NCBI GenBank assembly: GCA_045124015.1
Contig: JBGVLA010000212.1
Span: 1-33,715 of the forward strand
Reading direction: 5' to 3'
DNA: 33,715 nucleotides
Origin: QALR01 sp045124015
Lineage (GTDB): Bacteria; Bacillota; Clostridia; Oscillospirales; CAG-272
The notes beneath the pieces were generated by a model. That model was not told the DNA's origin. It made no database searches and saw only the letters and a list, made by a program, of their open reading frames with translations. Shown here piece by piece: positions 15,312-23,382 of the stretch. A program made the position numbers and the translations under genes. The first letter of the stretch is position 1. Each line of letters opens with the position of its first letter.

Positions 15312-16735
15312 AATCCAAGAAATTACAGGACGCACTCGGTATGATCGATCACGATCTCATCGCAGATGCAGAAAAAGCCCCCAAGAAAAAACCAAAACAC
15401 GTTATCAAATGGACTGCCCCCATCGCCGCAATGCTCGCCATCGCGCTTGCCTTTGGCATCTTCTTCGGACAGAACAGCCCGTTCGTTCCGACCGCTTACG
15501 CGCTGGCAGAGGCAGAATATCCCAATATTCCAAAATTTGCGGACTATAGCGACAAGGATGCCTATGATGCATGGAGAGACGCACAAAAGCGCCAAGCTGA
15601 ATATTTTGGCAAGGCTAAGGGACTTGAACCCTTTATCAGCGCAACGGTCTCTGAATTTTTAGGAAATGCAGGCGACAAAAATCTCGTATATTCCCCGCTC
15701 AATGTTTATCTTGCGCTTGCGATCTTAGCCGAGACCACAGACGGTGAAACTCGTGAGCAGATCCTCGCACTTCTCGGTGCAGAGGATATCGAATCTCTCC
15801 GCGAAAACGCAAACACGCTCTGGAACGCCAACTATAACGACGACGGCATCGTAACGAGCTTACTTGCAAGCTCGCTTTGGCTTCGAAACGGTGTCGGATA
15901 TCATACGGACACGCTGAACACGATCGCAAAGCATTATTACGCCTCTTCCTTCAGCGGCGAAATGGGCTCTGAGGAATACAACAAGCAGCTGCAGGAGTGG
16001 CTTGACAAGCAGACAGGCGGACTTCTTTCGGAACAGATCCAAAACGTTGAGTTCGATCCCGAAACGTTCTTTGCCATTGCGACCACCATCTATTTCAAGG
16101 CAAGCTGGGCAACTGAATTTTCCAAAGAGGAAACAACGGATGATATCTTCCACGAACAAGAGCGCGACGTTATGACAGAATTCATGCATCGATCCGCAAA
16201 CTCCTACATTTGGCAGGGTGAACACTTCTCTGCCGCAGAACTTCCCCTTACAGACAGCGGCAGTATGTGGTTCTTACTCCCCGACGAGGATATCGATTTG
16301 AACACCCTTTTGAAAGATACAGAAGCACTTTCCTTTATCTCTCAAAGCAACAAATATCAATGGGAAGACAAGGTGCATGCCACGGTCAACTATTCCATTC
16401 CGAAATTTGATGTCAATTCCGATCTCGATCTCATCGAAGGGCTGAAGGCGCTCGGCGTAACGGATTGCTTCCTCGAGAATGCGGATTTCACCCCCATCAC
16501 GACCGAGGTCGAGGATCTGTACGTTTCCAAGGTCAATCACAGCGCTCGCGTCAAGATCGACGAAGAGGGTTTGATCGCCGCGGCATTCACCTTGATCGAA
16601 ATCACAACGGAAAGCGCCAGCGAGCAAGAACCGCCTTACGTGGATTTCACCGTTGACAGACCGTTTATTTTCGTCATCACGGGCGAGGACGGATCCATCC
16701 TCTTTGTTGGCGCAGTCAATCATGTATCAAAATAA
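15308..16735 (+). CDS. Membrane-anchored serpin with anti-sigma-like N-terminal segment
   Basis: A 475-residue protein with three parts. Residues 1-33 are a charged cytoplasmic segment (LQDALGMIDHDLIADAEKAP type) resembling N-termini of proteins encoded after clostridial ECF-like sigma genes. Residues about 34-54 form one transmembrane helix. Residues about 105-475 are a serpin, with NLVYSPLNVYLALAILAE, the hinge EEGLIAAAF and the C-terminal DRPFIFVI. If the first Gly of the hinge (Gly421) is P15, the P1 residue is Glu435 and P1' is Ser436, predicting a Glu-specific target protease. P14 is Leu rather than the usual Thr/Ser, which may slow loop insertion. Serpins are suicide protease inhibitors. 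Here the position after the sigma gene suggests a sensor of extracellular proteases. AGGAGGGG precedes the ATG. Confidence 0.88.
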   Translation: MKSKKLQDALGMIDHDLIADAEKAPKKKPKHVIKWTAPIAAMLAIALAFGIFFGQNSPFVPTAYALAEAEYPNIPKFADYSDKDAYDAWRDAQKRQAEYFGKAKGLEPFISATVSEFLGNAGDKNLVYSPLNVYLALAILAETTDGETREQILALLGAEDIESLRENANTLWNANYNDDGIVTSLLASSLWLRNGVGYHTDTLNTIAKHYYASSFSGEMGSEEYNKQLQEWLDKQTGGLLSEQIQNVEFDPETFFAIATTIYFKASWATEFSKEETTDDIFHEQERDVMTEFMHRSANSYIWQGEHFSAAELPLTDSGSMWFLLPDEDIDLNTLLKDTEALSFISQSNKYQWEDKVHATVNYSIPKFDVNSDLDLIEGLKALGVTDCFLENADFTPITTEVEDLYVSKVNHSARVKIDEEGLIAAAFTLIEITTESASEQEPPYVDFTVDRPFIFVITGEDGSILFVGAVNHVSK

Positions 16736-16756
16736 CATGGTAATCATCCATAAAAA

Positions 16757-16835
16757 AGCGGCGAGTCGCCGCTGACGATCGCTCGTCCATCTCGGCTTTT
16801 CAAATTGCCAAGCACGGCAAAACGGCGAGAGCGAT
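16757..16835. other. Structured intergenic segment between serpin gene and terminator
   Basis: Several inverted repeats are nested here: a GC-rich hairpin at 16757-16773 (six to eight pairs), an outer stem ATCGCTC/GAGCGAT (16778-16784 with 16829-16835) and an inner hairpin TTGCC/GGCAA (16805-16809 with 16816-16820). None has a T-tract. It could be a structured 3' UTR or a degenerate extragenic repeat. Confidence 0.4.
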
Positions 16836-16856
16836 TCGAGCAAGTTCTTATCATAT

Positions 16857-16889
16857 AAAAAAGAACCGATGAATCATCGGTTCTTTTTT
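16857..16889. terminator. Bidirectional intrinsic terminator between serpin and lipoprotein genes
   Basis: A perfect inverted repeat with arms 16857-16871 and 16875-16889 and a three-base loop. Both arms end in runs of six A/T, giving a T-tract on each strand. It serves two convergent genes. Confidence 0.9.
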
Positions 16890-16901
16890 CATATCCTTCG
16901 A

Positions 16902-18026
16902 TCAGGGTTCAACCTTGAACATGACCTCATACGGCTCATCCTCTGTTTTGGATGTCGCAAGGAGAGAGATCACGAGCGTATTGTTTGCCACGAGTCTGCC
17001 TTCCGTTACGTTACCCACGCTATCCGTAAAGGTAAATTTGTTTCCTTCCACAGTGTACTGTCCTCTTGCAAAGGTGCCTGTTATTTCTTCTCCGCGCAGC
17101 TTATAGGTTACGTAATACGTAAAGGAGCCATCTGCGCCGATCCTTGCAATGTAATCATAGATCACCGTGCCGTACATACCATGGATCTTTTCATAGTTTG
17201 CCTCATAAGAGCCTGCCGCGATGGTATAGATCTCCGCGCAAAGAGTTACTTCATAGGTTGCGGCACTCGAATCCGATACCTTTAAGGAGATTCGGATCGT
17301 ATCCTCTGCGGTAAGAATGCCCTCAATTTCATTGCCGTCAAAATCTGTAAAAATAAACTGATTGCCATTTACGGCGTAGCTACCGCTCATATAGATGCCG
17401 CTGGTTTCAGTCTCGCCCTTTTGCATCGTTACGCTATACACAAAGACGCCGTTCTTTTCGAGGATGGCGGTATAATGATAAGTAAGATCGCCGTTTTTGC
17501 AACTACCCTTATATGTTCCCGTTGCCGCAGTATAGATCGGAGTCGGCTTCTCTTCCTCTTCACCGCCCTCGGGAATATCGCTTTCAAAGGTGAAAATGAT
17601 ATCGACATTATCCGCTTTTGTGAGAAAATCGCCAAAAAGCATATCGTCTGTCATTTTGAGAGAGCCATCCTTTTGCACAACAAACGTGCAGATCGCGCCA
17701 TTTTCATAGGTCATGGTATAGCAAGTATCGGTCAGTGTATAGGTGCCCTCATGGATCACGGTGTCGGAATCATCGGCAAGAACGAATTTTTCGCCGTCGA
17801 GCGTCAAAATGACCATGGGCAAATCAGCTTCGGAAAGTGTTTTCGAACGATAAACCCCTGTCTTGAGTTCAGCTTCGTTGACAGATGGAATCTCTACAGG
17901 CACGGGGGGTTCGGTCGTGGTTTCCACCGTAGTAGATTCTGTTGTGGTTTCAATATCCTCCGCATCGCAGGAAACGGATGCAATGAGCATACCAAAGATC
18001 AATACGAGAGAAAAAAAGCGTTTCAT
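16902..18026 (-). CDS. Putative lipoprotein with repeated beta-rich modules
   Basis: A 374-residue secreted protein of unknown function. The N-terminus MKRFFSLVLIFGMLIASVSC is a signal peptide ending in a plausible lipobox with Cys20. A Thr/Glu-rich linker follows (TTTESTTVETTTEPP), typical of surface lipoproteins. The rest contains related modules of about 95 residues. Modules 2 and 3 share the pattern G-x-Y...YTA/YIA...G-x-F-x-Y-x-VT...G-x-Y-x-V-x-GN-x-F-x-FTD-x-x-GN-x-x-EG, and a more divergent first module precedes them. Similar lipocalin-like repeats occur in clostridial surface proteins. The ATG at 18026 has AGGAGGAG upstream. It lies downstream of the GH38 gene on the same strand, separated by a hairpin, and may be partly co-transcribed. 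Confidence 0.75.
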   Translation of the reverse strand: MKRFFSLVLIFGMLIASVSCDAEDIETTTESTTVETTTEPPVPVEIPSVNEAELKTGVYRSKTLSEADLPMVILTLDGEKFVLADDSDTVIHEGTYTLTDTCYTMTYENGAICTFVVQKDGSLKMTDDMLFGDFLTKADNVDIIFTFESDIPEGGEEEEKPTPIYTAATGTYKGSCKNGDLTYHYTAILEKNGVFVYSVTMQKGETETSGIYMSGSYAVNGNQFIFTDFDGNEIEGILTAEDTIRISLKVSDSSAATYEVTLCAEIYTIAAGSYEANYEKIHGMYGTVIYDYIARIGADGSFTYYVTYKLRGEEITGTFARGQYTVEGNKFTFTDSVGNVTEGRLVANNTLVISLLATSKTEDEPYEVMFKVEP

Positions 18027-18075
18027 CTCTTTACTCCTCCTATCATTCAAAAATATCATACAAAAGATCGATTTT

Positions 18076-18105
18076 GGAAAGACAGGGCTTTCGCCCTGTC
18101 TTTCC
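18076..18105. terminator. Perfect 13-bp hairpin between GH38 and lipoprotein genes
   Basis: Arms 18076-18088 and 18093-18105 pair perfectly around a four-base loop. Neither side has a strong T-tract (the minus strand reads AAAATCG after the stem), so it may be a weak terminator or a processing site within an operon. Confidence 0.55.
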
Positions 18106-18132
18106 GCTTATTTTGATAAAAGACTGACTGTT

Positions 18133-21100
18133 TTATTTTGCAGAAAGACGAACGGTCTTGATTTCAAACGCTCTGAAGGTCAAATCCACAGCATCCTCTG
18201 CCACGGGAAGCTCACCCTTCACGTTTTCAAGCATATCACATTCATATGCCTTGAAGTTCTCTGCCAATGCCACATGAAGCTTGGTGGAAACTGCCGCTTT
18301 CTTGGATTCGTACAGACGAACGATGATATCGCCGCTTCCGTCTTCCGCCATCTTCACGGTATCGATGATGATATTATCGTTATCGATCTGCAAATAGCTT
18401 ACGTCGAGCTTACCGCCGCTTACCACAGTCGGCTTGATATTCACTTCATATGCCTGTTTTACAACGTCGGAAGAAGTGAAATCGCCTTCCCATGCGGTGA
18501 ATGCATAAGTGAAGTTATGTACGCGGTTATCGGTACGGAGATCGGGGCAAGCACCGGAACGAAGAAGTGTAAGCTCCATGCTGTTGCCGTTGACGGAGAT
18601 ACCGTACTTACAATCGTTCATCACAGCCGCGCCGTGAGAGCCGTCGCGGAGTGCGGAATAACGATGGTTGCATACCTCGAAGCGCTCCTTATCATAGAGT
18701 CTGGAACGATGTGTCGGGCGTTCTACATAACCAAACTGCATTTCATTGATCGCATTTTCTGCGTATACGTCCACGGGGAAACCGACCTTGAGAAGTCTAT
18801 GGAGCTCTTTCCAGTCAACTTCTGTTTCAAATTCGATTCTCTTGGAATCTTTTGCAAGACGGATATACTGTGTATAAGTGGAATCGAGAAGCTTACCCGT
18901 TACCTTGAGAACCGCTTCGATACCCTGTTCAACGAGTTCAACGTGAATATCGTATGCGCCTTCGATCTCCTGATATACGTAGTTGGAGTCGATATCCCAG
19001 CCGTCCCATCTTCTCGGAACGTCCTTGAAGAGACGGAATTTGTTCATGGCACCTGCCGCAAATTCTCTGCCGCTTTCTTTGAGAACAAAGGAGGTTACTT
19101 CGCCGCGTTCATTGACAACGGCTTTGACAAGTGCGTTTTCAAGAACATAGCCGGCTTCGGTCTTGGTAACCGCAACTCTGCCCTCTTCGATCGCTTTCGC
19201 TTCGCTTGCGGGAACGAGAGAGATCGCACCGCAGGCAGGAAGTGTAACGACAGCCTTGCCGTTTTCAACGGAAACGTAAGTACCGTCTGCCATCACAGCG
19301 CCGTTTTCAAAGCCTGTGGGCAAAGAAATAAGTGCCTTTCTTTCAAAGCCGAGGGAGTTGAATACCGTAACCGCGGATGAATCGGCATTGCCTGCAAGGA
19401 GTGTATTCTGCGCGGTCTTGAGAAGCTCGCCTGCCTCACTGATCACTTTATTATGAAGCTTTTCGGCTTCTACATATACTCTTGCGATGGAAGAGCCGGG
19501 GAGAATATCATGGAACTGATTGAGGAGAACGTCTTTCCAAAGCATTTCTGCTTCTTTTGCAGGATACTTGGCGCCTGCAAGCGCCGCGGGAACTGACCAG
19601 AATTCGAGTTCGCGCAAAGCTTCTTCGCTCTTTCTGTTGCCCTTCTTTACAGACGCCTGAACCGTGTAGGTTCCTCTGTGTGCAGTAAAGTAAAGCTCAC
19701 CGACGTAGGTATTCTTCGGTTTGCCCTTCTGCTCGTACATATCCTCGAAGAATTCTACGGGATCGGCGATCTTGATCTTCACGCCGCCCTCGAGATCCTT
19801 CTGACGGATCGCATATTCGATATGATCTCTGGTGGGACCGCCGCCGCCATCGCCATAGCCGAAGGGATAGAGGAATGCATCGAGATCTCTTGCCTGGCTT
19901 CTGTTTTTCCAAACCTCATTGGCTTCGGTGGGATGTGTGAAATATTCGTATCTTGTGGGAAGGAAGGATGTAATTTCCGAGCCGTCCATGCCCTTCCATG
20001 TGAAGTAATGATACGGGAACGGTTCGCCTTTGTTATAAGACCAGAAGATCTTCTGCGTTACGAGATATTTTACGCCGCAACCGACAACGATCTGCGGAAG
20101 TGCCGCGGTATAACCAAAGGTATCGGGAAGCCAAAGAAGCTCGCTATCCACATCAAAAACTTCTTTATAATAGCGTTTACCGTAAACAAACTGACGGATG
20201 AGCGCTTCGCCGCCTGCCATATTGGTATCGGGCTCGACCCACATCGCGCCGTCCGCGATCCAACGGCCATCCTTTGCCGCCTTTTTAATGCGTTCGAAAA
20301 GCTCGGGATAATGCTCGCGCACCATTTCGTAGCACGCAGGCTGGCTGACGATAAATTTATAGTCGGGATATTCTTCGAGAAGACGAAGCTGTGCCGCAAA
20401 GGTACGCGCGGTCTTACGGTAGGTCTCCGCGAGAGGCCAGCACCAAGCAAGGTCAAGATGCGCATTGCCGACCGCATAGAAAACAGGCATCGTGGAACCG
20501 TTTACCGCTTGCATATACGGACGGAGTGCTTCACGCGCCTTGACATAAGAAGCGTTTCTCGTTGCTCTGTCCTGCTCGAAATCCACGATCAGCGTAAACT
20601 GCTCGAGGGCATCGCAAATCTTGGAAGCGCGAAGAGACGTATCGTCCAGCACGCCGAGCAATCTGTAAAGCGTGTCCACGTCCATATACAGCTGATATGC
20701 ATCCTCGTTCCAGATGCCGTATGTGCATTTACCAAGCGTTCTGCGTGCACCCTCCTTGAGCGGGTCGACGAATTGTTCGCCATCGGGAAGCACAGGACCT
20801 GTATAGCAACCGTAGCCTGCGGTCGCATAGTAATGACCTGCATAGGTCTCCATCAAAATGTCATAGGATTCCCCTGCTTTGGCATCGCGGGTGAGGTAGT
20901 TATCCACCATATAGTGATGATCCGTCAAGATCCAGTCTGCACGGTACGTACCGAACGCTTCACCGTTGACAAAGATCGTGGTTTCACCGCCGGGATTCAG
21001 ATTCATAACGATTCTCTTGCCGTCAACGCCCTCGGGAATGGTAACATTGCCCTTAAACCAGCAATATTCCCAGGTTTCACCCCAGGTATATCCGGGTGCG

Positions 21101-21261
21101 ACAGGTTCAAAATTACCCTTGAGTGCCTCATCGGGGGTAAGATATTCCTTTGTTTTGTGGGCTGTCCAGGAAATTTCGCCAATCGGCTGATAGAGCTCCT
21201 GCTTGAGAACATCGAGCCAGTTCTCAATACGGACTTTCCACTCGGAATGCATAATATCCAT
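18133..21261 (-). CDS. Alpha-mannosidase (glycoside hydrolase family 38)
   Basis: A 1042-residue GH38 enzyme, a zinc-dependent retaining alpha-mannosidase expected in the cytoplasm since no signal peptide is present. A beta-sandwich domain (about residues 30-200) precedes the catalytic domain. Zinc ligands are in NAHLDLAW (His268, Asp270), the nucleophile is Asp380 in WLPDTFGYT, and a further conserved His is in LLNQFHDILPGSS. The C-terminal beta domains are complete. Length is normal for the family. AAGGAGG lies nine bases before the ATG at 21261. Likely substrates are alpha-mannosides from N-glycans or yeast mannan taken up as oligosaccharides. It is divergent from the GH63-like gene, from a shared intergenic region with two good promoters. 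Confidence 0.95.
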   Translation of the reverse strand: MDIMHSEWKVRIENWLDVLKQELYQPIGEISWTAHKTKEYLTPDEALKGNFEPVAPGYTWGETWEYCWFKGNVTIPEGVDGKRIVMNLNPGGETTIFVNGEAFGTYRADWILTDHHYMVDNYLTRDAKAGESYDILMETYAGHYYATAGYGCYTGPVLPDGEQFVDPLKEGARRTLGKCTYGIWNEDAYQLYMDVDTLYRLLGVLDDTSLRASKICDALEQFTLIVDFEQDRATRNASYVKAREALRPYMQAVNGSTMPVFYAVGNAHLDLAWCWPLAETYRKTARTFAAQLRLLEEYPDYKFIVSQPACYEMVREHYPELFERIKKAAKDGRWIADGAMWVEPDTNMAGGEALIRQFVYGKRYYKEVFDVDSELLWLPDTFGYTAALPQIVVGCGVKYLVTQKIFWSYNKGEPFPYHYFTWKGMDGSEITSFLPTRYEYFTHPTEANEVWKNRSQARDLDAFLYPFGYGDGGGGPTRDHIEYAIRQKDLEGGVKIKIADPVEFFEDMYEQKGKPKNTYVGELYFTAHRGTYTVQASVKKGNRKSEEALRELEFWSVPAALAGAKYPAKEAEMLWKDVLLNQFHDILPGSSIARVYVEAEKLHNKVISEAGELLKTAQNTLLAGNADSSAVTVFNSLGFERKALISLPTGFENGAVMADGTYVSVENGKAVVTLPACGAISLVPASEAKAIEEGRVAVTKTEAGYVLENALVKAVVNERGEVTSFVLKESGREFAAGAMNKFRLFKDVPRRWDGWDIDSNYVYQEIEGAYDIHVELVEQGIEAVLKVTGKLLDSTYTQYIRLAKDSKRIEFETEVDWKELHRLLKVGFPVDVYAENAINEMQFGYVERPTHRSRLYDKERFEVCNHRYSALRDGSHGAAVMNDCKYGISVNGNSMELTLLRSGACPDLRTDNRVHNFTYAFTAWEGDFTSSDVVKQAYEVNIKPTVVSGGKLDVSYLQIDNDNIIIDTVKMAEDGSGDIIVRLYESKKAAVSTKLHVALAENFKAYECDMLENVKGELPVAEDAVDLTFRAFEIKTVRLSAK

Positions 21262-21318
21262 ATTTTGTTTCCTCCTTAAATTGATTGTAAGTTCTCAAAA
21301 ATTCCAATTCTATCTTTT

Positions 21319-21347
21319 ATTATATATGAGAAAGCGGAAATTGTCAA
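21319..21347 (-). promoter_or_regulatory. Sigma-A promoter of the alpha-mannosidase gene
   Basis: On the minus strand a perfect TTGACA (21342-21347), a 17-base spacer and a perfect TATAAT (21319-21324), about 58 bases before the start codon. Confidence 0.85.
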
Positions 21348-21438
21348 TGTGATTTCATTCGATTTGGAACAAAATCATAAACGGTATCCTCACAGACAAA
21401 ACGATAAAAAATGGATTTATAAAAAAGATAAAACAATA

Positions 21439-21466
21439 TTGACTTATTTCAGATTTATGCTACAAT
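21439..21466 (+). promoter_or_regulatory. Sigma-A promoter of the GH63-like gene
   Basis: TTGACT (21439-21444), a 16-base spacer and TACAAT (21461-21466) preceded by TGC, an extended -10. The start codon is 41 bases downstream. Confidence 0.7.
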
Positions 21467-21507
21467 AACAGCTGATCAATCCAATCTGAAAGTGAGTATA
21501 CTTTATC

Positions 21508-23274
21508 ATGAATCTTAACGATCTTCAAAAGTCGGCAAACAGCGGCTGGAATACATGGTATAACGAAGACATCCTTGCTCACGTTTTCCTGCCATGGGGC
21601 TTTTCCATCAACGTAAGCTTCCGAAAAAAATCAAATGGGGATATGCTCCGTTCCTTGCTGATCAACAGAGACGCTCCCGTGCGCACAGACGTTCGAAGCG
21701 TTGACGGCAGCTATACTTGCATACGTATCCGCCACGGAAACGTTCCGATCAAAATAGAGAGCGCCGCCAAAAACGGCGAACAGATCATTCTCGTTACACC
21801 CGATGGATATTATTCCTCGGACGAACAGCTCATCGTAAGCACCGCCTTCCTTTGGGGTCGTGATGGCACCTTGATCAAAGAAAACGGCAGGCTCGGTGCA
21901 ATTTGTCCTGACGGCAAACGCATTCAGCTCTATTCCAATACGGCTCCCTATGATTTCTATTTGCCTGAGCTTACGTCGCCTGCCATGTTTTTCAAAATGG
22001 ATGCTCCGATCGTGATCTCGACCTTCCCTTGCACGACATTGGAGGCGTGCAAGATCGTGGGGGAGTCTCGCAGTGCGGTTCTTAACGAAGCGCACAAGTA
22101 TGGCAGTCATGCAGAAACGTATCACGCAGTGCAAAGCTGTTTGGGATGGAATACGATCTATGATCCCATCAAAAACCGCATATGTACCCCTGTAACACGA
22201 AACTGGAACCGCGGAAACCCCATCAATCTTTTCTGCTGGGATACCTTTTTCGGTGCGCTGATGCTCTCCTTGGAAAACGAAAAATTCTGCAAGCTCAACC
22301 TCAAAGCGATCCTCGACGAAATGACTGACGACGGCATGATCCCAAATGCCTTAGGCTCTCATCATTCTCAACCGCCGGTCGGCAGTATGGTGATCGAGGA
22401 AATCTATAAGAAAAACGAGGACATTTCGCTTCTGCGTGAAGTATATCCGTATCTTCTGCGCTGGAATACTTGGTATTATGAAAACCGCATGACAAAAGAG
22501 GGTTATCTCTGTTGGGGTACAGGCTCTTACGGCAAAGGCAAGGAAAGTCTTTTCGGCGCGAAATGCGAATCGGGAATGGACAACTCCCCCATTTTCGACG
22601 ATGCGGTATACGACGAAAGCAGTGGTCTTTGCATGATGGCCGACGTTGGTCTTTCCGGACTTTTTATCAAGGATTGCCACACTTTAATTGCATTTTCAAA
22701 GATTCTTGGGTATACGGAACACATCGCAGACTTGGAATTGCGTATGGAACGCGCACAAAAAGCGCTGGACAGCTTATGGAATGAAGAAGACGGTATTTTC
22801 GAAAATTTAGACCTGATCACAGGCAAATTTTGTCCTCGTCTTTCTCCGTTTAATTTCTTTAGTCTGTTTTCTCCCAATGTCAGCGATGCACAGAAAAAAG
22901 CCATCGTGGAAAAGCATCTTTTGAATGAAACGGAATTCTGGGGCGAATACGTGCTTCCCTCCATCAGCAAGAATGATCCTTCCTTCACGGAGCAACAGTA
23001 TTGGCGCGGACGCATTTGGGCACCGCTCAACACCATCGTTTATTATGCGCTAAAAGATGCCGGATTTCACAAAGAAGCAAAGCTTCTCGCAGAAAAGGGC
23101 GAACGTATGATGCTCCATGTTTGGAAAAACGAATCTCGCATCTACGAAAATTACGGTGCGATCGACGGTCTTGGCAATAGCGCTCGTCAAAGCGATGCCT
23201 TCTATCATTGGGGCGCGCTGCCCGGCTATCTTGCCATCGACGCAGAGGCTTTGGCACTCGAAACGTTTTCATAA
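21508..23274 (+). CDS. GH63-like (alpha/alpha)6-barrel glycosidase
   Basis: A 588-residue protein of clan GH-G (GH63, near GH37), an inverting alpha-glycosidase family that includes processing glucosidase I and YgjK. An N-terminal beta-sandwich (about residues 1-170) is followed by an (alpha/alpha)6 barrel. Motifs seen are FCWDTFFGALML, the acid region ESGMDNSP with Asp358, QYWRGRIWAPLN, the likely base Glu547 in RIYENYGAIDG, and HWGALPGYL near the end. No signal peptide is visible, so it acts inside the cell. The exact substrate (glucoside, mannoside or mannosylglycerate-type) cannot be assigned. The Shine-Dalgarno sequence is weak (AAAGTGAG, about 13 bases upstream). It is monocistronic and ends at a strong terminator. 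Confidence 0.85.
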   Translation: MNLNDLQKSANSGWNTWYNEDILAHVFLPWGFSINVSFRKKSNGDMLRSLLINRDAPVRTDVRSVDGSYTCIRIRHGNVPIKIESAAKNGEQIILVTPDGYYSSDEQLIVSTAFLWGRDGTLIKENGRLGAICPDGKRIQLYSNTAPYDFYLPELTSPAMFFKMDAPIVISTFPCTTLEACKIVGESRSAVLNEAHKYGSHAETYHAVQSCLGWNTIYDPIKNRICTPVTRNWNRGNPINLFCWDTFFGALMLSLENEKFCKLNLKAILDEMTDDGMIPNALGSHHSQPPVGSMVIEEIYKKNEDISLLREVYPYLLRWNTWYYENRMTKEGYLCWGTGSYGKGKESLFGAKCESGMDNSPIFDDAVYDESSGLCMMADVGLSGLFIKDCHTLIAFSKILGYTEHIADLELRMERAQKALDSLWNEEDGIFENLDLITGKFCPRLSPFNFFSLFSPNVSDAQKKAIVEKHLLNETEFWGEYVLPSISKNDPSFTEQQYWRGRIWAPLNTIVYYALKDAGFHKEAKLLAEKGERMMLHVWKNESRIYENYGAIDGLGNSARQSDAFYHWGALPGYLAIDAEALALETFS

Positions 23275-23298
23275 AAGAATGAATATATTCAAGATACG

Positions 23299-23338
23299 AA
23301 AAGAGCTATGAACATCAACGGTTCATAGCTCTTTTTTT
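23299..23338. terminator. Intrinsic terminator after the GH63-like gene
   Basis: A perfect 11-bp stem (23303-23313 with 23321-23331), extended by four A/T pairs, with a seven-base loop and a T7 tract on the plus strand. The minus strand also has a short T-run, so it may serve the convergent GH28-like gene too. Confidence 0.9.
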
Positions 23339-23382
23339 CTCAACAATTCGCCTTTTATGCAGTTGCCGATTGCAAAAAACAC

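Noticed and set aside
16757..16773. GC-rich hairpin as a terminator of the serpin gene
   Set aside because: No T-tract follows; the real terminator is at 16857-16889.
19678..21279. Plus-strand open frame opposite the alpha-mannosidase
   Set aside because: Shadow of the GH38 gene, rich in Cys and His without family motifs, and without a proper ribosome binding site.
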